DNA from: G020348185 sp964525045
GTDB taxonomy: Bacteria > Nitrospirota > Nitrospiria > Nitrospirales > UBA8639
Direction: 5' to 3'
Assembly: GCA_964525045.1 (NCBI GenBank)
Contig: CAZGFD010000007.1
Location: forward strand, 106,166 to 170,165
DNA length: 64,000 nucleotides
In this document: piece after piece, positions 62,501-64,000 of the stretch
Numbering within the stretch: the first letter of the stretch is position 1
Layout of the letters: each line of letters begins with the position of its first letter
The notes under the pieces: generated by a model
The model's input: only the letters and a program-made list of their open reading frames with translations
Told to the model about the DNA's origin: nothing
Database searches by the model: none
Program-made: the position numbers and the translations under genes

Positions 62501-62659
62501 CAGGACGAACGCAGCCCCATCGGAAGATTCAATCAGAAAGTTTTGGTCGCGTTCACTGGGAAGCGGGCGGGTAGGACCTGTCACGCCGTATAGATCCCGG
62601 GCCAATGATGTAGCCTCTTCGGAGGTAAATTGTGGAAGTGCTTTGGAAGAATTCTTCAT
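59573..62659 (-). CDS. Trifunctional fusion: APH-type kinase, M23 peptidase-like domain, class III aminotransferase/phospho-lyase
   Basis: 1028 residues. About 20-340: aminoglycoside/homoserine-kinase-like phosphotransferase with IIHNDANDYNVLV and LIDFGDM catalytic motifs. About 430-560: M23 (LytM) domain with HLGTD and PHLHFQ zinc motifs intact. About 600-1020: class III PLP enzyme with SGSEANELALRLAR, YHGNTSALIDISSYKFDGP, IADEVQVGFGR and TLGKPMGNGHP (PLP Lys), closest in pattern to ethanolamine-phosphate or 5-phosphohydroxylysine phospho-lyases. The same three-part layout exists in other bacteria. Kinase plus lyase would phosphorylate then eliminate an amino alcohol; the adjacent 2OG oxygenase could make the hydroxyl. 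Confidence 0.88.
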   Translation of the reverse strand: MKNSSKALPQFTSEEATSLARDLYGVTGPTRPLPSERDQNFLIESSDGAAFVLKIANASEVRDILEAQNAALEYLAERETTLRCPRVIVSKSGQLILTVQAKDGTEHFVRLLSYIPGHLLVRTRPFSGSLLKDLGKCLGQLDRTLKDFSHPALQRTLEWDLRNASAVVSENLPHISDSHQRALIESNLERFQKFAAPVFPTLRTSIIHNDANDYNVLVTDVGPQGGTITGLIDFGDMIESHTIFELAICTAYAILDTTDPITAAAQVVSGYHQASPLTEIEVGLLFDLIAMRLCTSVVMAARQKKLHPDNAYLTVSEAPAWATLEQISGLSPRLFYYAFRDACEWVPCPKAVQVIHWLNDHSDDFCSVVEPATSSGDVIVFDRSPGSSEFIDVPDPTDTNLAISIMFRKMEEAGVTVGIGRYNEANRAYTGSAYRQGGDEVERSRTIHLGTDLFMKAGSSVFAPLEGLVHSFQNNDQVHDYGPTVILHHSVEGGPEFYTLYGHLSLESLENLSVGMPLKKGDRIGTIGDPSINGQWPPHLHFQIITDLLNYSGDFPGVCAPVNRSLWLSLCPDPNLILQIPSMKDSDPELEPKELLEIRKRYLGRSLSVSYENPLKLVRGWMQYVYDHLGRKYLDTINNVNHVGHGHPVVVEAARKQMALLNTNTRYLHDNIIEYAERLCATLPDSLQVCFFVCSGSEANELALRLARAHTGGTDFIVVEGGYHGNTSALIDISSYKFDGPGGTGPPPYVHKVMMPDCYRGPYKDHHDAGRRYADQVSEVLNRATKKGQRIAAFICESLLSCGGQIVLPPNYLNEVYRSVREAGGICIADEVQVGFGRVGTHFWGFDTQGVEPDIVTLGKPMGNGHPLSAVVTTPEIANSFSNGMEYFNTFGGNPVSCAVGLSVLNVIEKEDLQQHALTVGTYLKEKLSDLKTRYPLIGDVRGEGLFLGLEFVRDTETLEPAPEETRYIAERLKDRGILVGTDGPFRNVLKIKPPMIFNREDADSLVYTLELVLQEPRLKLVGAKNPL

Positions 62660-62735
62660 ACGCTGATTCGGTATGCCAGGTGAAAGCTAGAATATTCTCT
62701 CATAGGATAATCGAATTACGCTAAGATGTGGAATC

Positions 62736-63425
62736 ATGAAGATCTCGAGTTTTCATTCCTGGGATGTCTCCCCAAAGGAAGCTGTACGGATTCAAAAGCA
62801 GATTCGAGAGAAAATTATTCCATATGGGAAAGTCCAACCTGTTCGACTTGTCGCCGGTGCGGATGTCGCCTATGATAAAAAGAGTAACACGACATACGCT
62901 GGGGTGGCAGTGCTGCGGCTGCCAGATCTCGCCATGGTCGAAACCAATGTGGCCTCGTGCCCTACCTCTTTTCCGTATATCCCCGGGCTTTTAACTTTTC
63001 GTGAAGCTCCAGCAATAGTTCAGGTTTTGGAGAAAGTCCAATCAAATCCTGACGTCCTTTTCATTGATGGTCATGGACTCTCACATCCTCGGTCAGTGGG
63101 AATCGCCAGTCATATTGGTCTTCTCATCGACCGACCCGTGATCGGCTGCGCCAAATCGTTGTTGGTTGGAGACTATGCGGACCCGGATTCGCCTCGAGGG
63201 TCACAATCGTATCTTTTTAACAGGAATTCAGACATTATTGGCGCGGTGGTCCGAACACGTGACAAAGTAAAACCAGTATTCATCTCGATTGGACACCGCA
63301 TTGACCTAGAAGAAGCCATAAAACTGACCCTCTCATGTGGAAAAGGCTATCGCATCCCGGAACCGACCAGGCAAGCCGATCTTTTAGTCGAGAAGGCCAA
63401 ACGAGAATCACAAGAAGGCACCTAA
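62736..63425 (+). CDS. nfi: Endonuclease V
   Basis: 229 residues; cuts DNA next to deoxyinosine. Active-site residues Asp43 (AGADVAYD), Glu90 (LLTFREAP) and Asp111 (FIDGHGLSHPR) are present, as is the FPYIPG wedge region (PYxPG motif). Single gene, divergent from the fusion gene. Full family length. Confidence 0.95.
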   Translation: MKISSFHSWDVSPKEAVRIQKQIREKIIPYGKVQPVRLVAGADVAYDKKSNTTYAGVAVLRLPDLAMVETNVASCPTSFPYIPGLLTFREAPAIVQVLEKVQSNPDVLFIDGHGLSHPRSVGIASHIGLLIDRPVIGCAKSLLVGDYADPDSPRGSQSYLFNRNSDIIGAVVRTRDKVKPVFISIGHRIDLEEAIKLTLSCGKGYRIPEPTRQADLLVEKAKRESQEGT

Positions 63426-63455
63426 TTTTTTCTATAAAGCGATTCACGGAAAAGT

Positions 63456-63491
63456 TCCCTCTCCCTCAGGGAGAGGGTTAGGGTGAGGGTG
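63456..63491. repeat. REP-like palindrome
   Basis: CCCTCTCCCT-N-AGGGAGAGGG type palindrome followed by TTAGGGTGAGGG, right after the endonuclease V gene. This sequence type recurs as an extragenic palindrome in many bacterial genomes. It can act as a transcript end. Confidence 0.65.
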
Positions 63492-63555
63492 GAAACGGAC
63501 GAGGAGCTGTGACACTACAAACTGGCTGTTGATCGTTCAGAAGCAGAGGTCAAAC

Positions 63556-63846
63556 ATGAAGGAAAACCAATTCAGTTTCAACCCCGGGACATTCTGGGAT
63601 CAAATAAAGGACCGATCAGGAAGAGCCAAAAAACTTGGAGCCCTGCATGCCATCCAGACGACATCAGAGTTCGTTCAGCAAAACAATCTGCAATTTCTGG
63701 TTCGAATTGTGTCTAATTTGGCCAAAAAGGCTCAGGAAAAAATTGATATCGGAAAAGTATCAAAAAGGCCGTGGGATGTCCATCAAGCCCGTCAGCGGGC
63801 TCAATACCGAGGGAGAGAGGCTGCGAGAAGGGCCTTGCGGGTATAG
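63556..63846 (+). pseudogene. Truncated ATP adenylyltransferase/Ap4A phosphorylase-like fragment
   Basis: From ATG 63556 the first 60 residues (GTFWDQIKDRSGRAKKLGAL, HAIQTTSEFV, LQFLVRIVSNLAKKAQEK) follow the N-terminus of ATP adenylyltransferase, but the frame then runs into an Arg/Gln-rich tail and stops at 63846; the family is about 300 residues. Two imperfect copies of a 25-bp stretch (around 63768 and 63887, encoding PWDV) follow. Likely a deleted remnant; the possibility of a real small gene remains. Confidence 0.5.
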
Positions 63847-64000
63847 GAAATTCAAACGCTATTTTGAGGCGATAAGAGAAGGACCGAAGGGGCCATGGGA
63901 TGTCAATCATGCCATTATTGCCTAATTTTTTTTCAGATCGACCAAACTTAATGGTATGGACGCTCCTGTTATAGTGCTGCGGCGTTATATTAGCTGTGAC

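Overview
The window looks like a chromosomal segment of a Nitrospira-type bacterium (phylum Nitrospirota). This is inference from gene content: a FNT nitrite transporter with ferredoxin-type nitrite reductase, a nitrate/cyanate-type ABC transporter with cyanase, FGE-like SUMF1 paralogues, a TMTC-like TPR glycosyltransferase and many sigma-54 features. No rRNA, tRNA, CRISPR array, prophage or insertion sequence was recognised. One run of 100 N (8924-9023) is flanked by identical 55-bp copies, so it is an assembly join that artificially splits one gene; the sequence is probably a draft or metagenome assembly.

Layout. 1-4.1 kb: a 5'-truncated PAS/sigma-54 activator, a sigma-54 promoter, a cupredoxin, a receiver protein with Glu at the phospho-acceptor site, and a PAS histidine kinase. 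4.1-10.9 kb: a minus-strand run of eight genes (TIGR01777 protein, thiol peroxidase, DUF4149 membrane protein, PDZ protein, photolyase, DUF523/DUF1722 protein, CarH-like B12/MerR regulator, CbiX-like chelatase), read as a light/B12-responsive stress operon. 11-15.8 kb: three SUMF1-domain proteins, a small zinc-ribbon protein and a second, divergent CarH-like regulator. 16-18 kb: the TPR glycosyltransferase. 18-22.8 kb: a NifA-like sigma-54 activator followed by nirC-like and nirA-like genes. 24.6-29.8 kb: a probable lipid cluster (GT4 glycosyltransferase, PE-methyltransferase-like protein, a membrane-anchored class III aminotransferase fused to a DUF962-like domain, LpxH-like phosphoesterase). 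30.3-36 kb: CHASE2 cyclase, FecR protein and Ig/OmpA lipoprotein. 36-47 kb: assorted envelope and metabolic genes (DUF3313, phosphoesterase, lipoproteins, amidase, MHS transporter, SYLF, DUF1499, DUF3422, hydrolase). 47.5-53.3 kb: cytochrome c, the cyanate/nitrate ABC operon with cynS, and divergent VOC and SnoaL-like genes. 53.3-64 kb: methyltransferases, SDR, M28 peptidase, DUF488, a 2OG oxygenase, a 1028-residue kinase/M23/aminotransferase fusion, endonuclease V and a broken Ap4A-phosphorylase-like fragment.

The most striking signal is regulatory. The nirC-nirA unit and the cyanate ABC-cynS operon, about 32 kb apart, share the same control design. Each has a pair of palindromes with GACA-N4-TGTC cores, a sigma-54 promoter about 76 bp downstream, and a leader of about 165 nt with a two-part hairpin and U-run terminator. 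In both leaders the terminator's 5' arm overlaps a small hairpin with a hexaloop carrying A at position 1 and G at position 4 (AATGGC or AAGGGC). The leader of the NifA-like activator gene has a related arrangement. This suggests a nitrogen-scavenging regulon with two control layers: enhancer-activated initiation, and antitermination of an ANTAR-like type.
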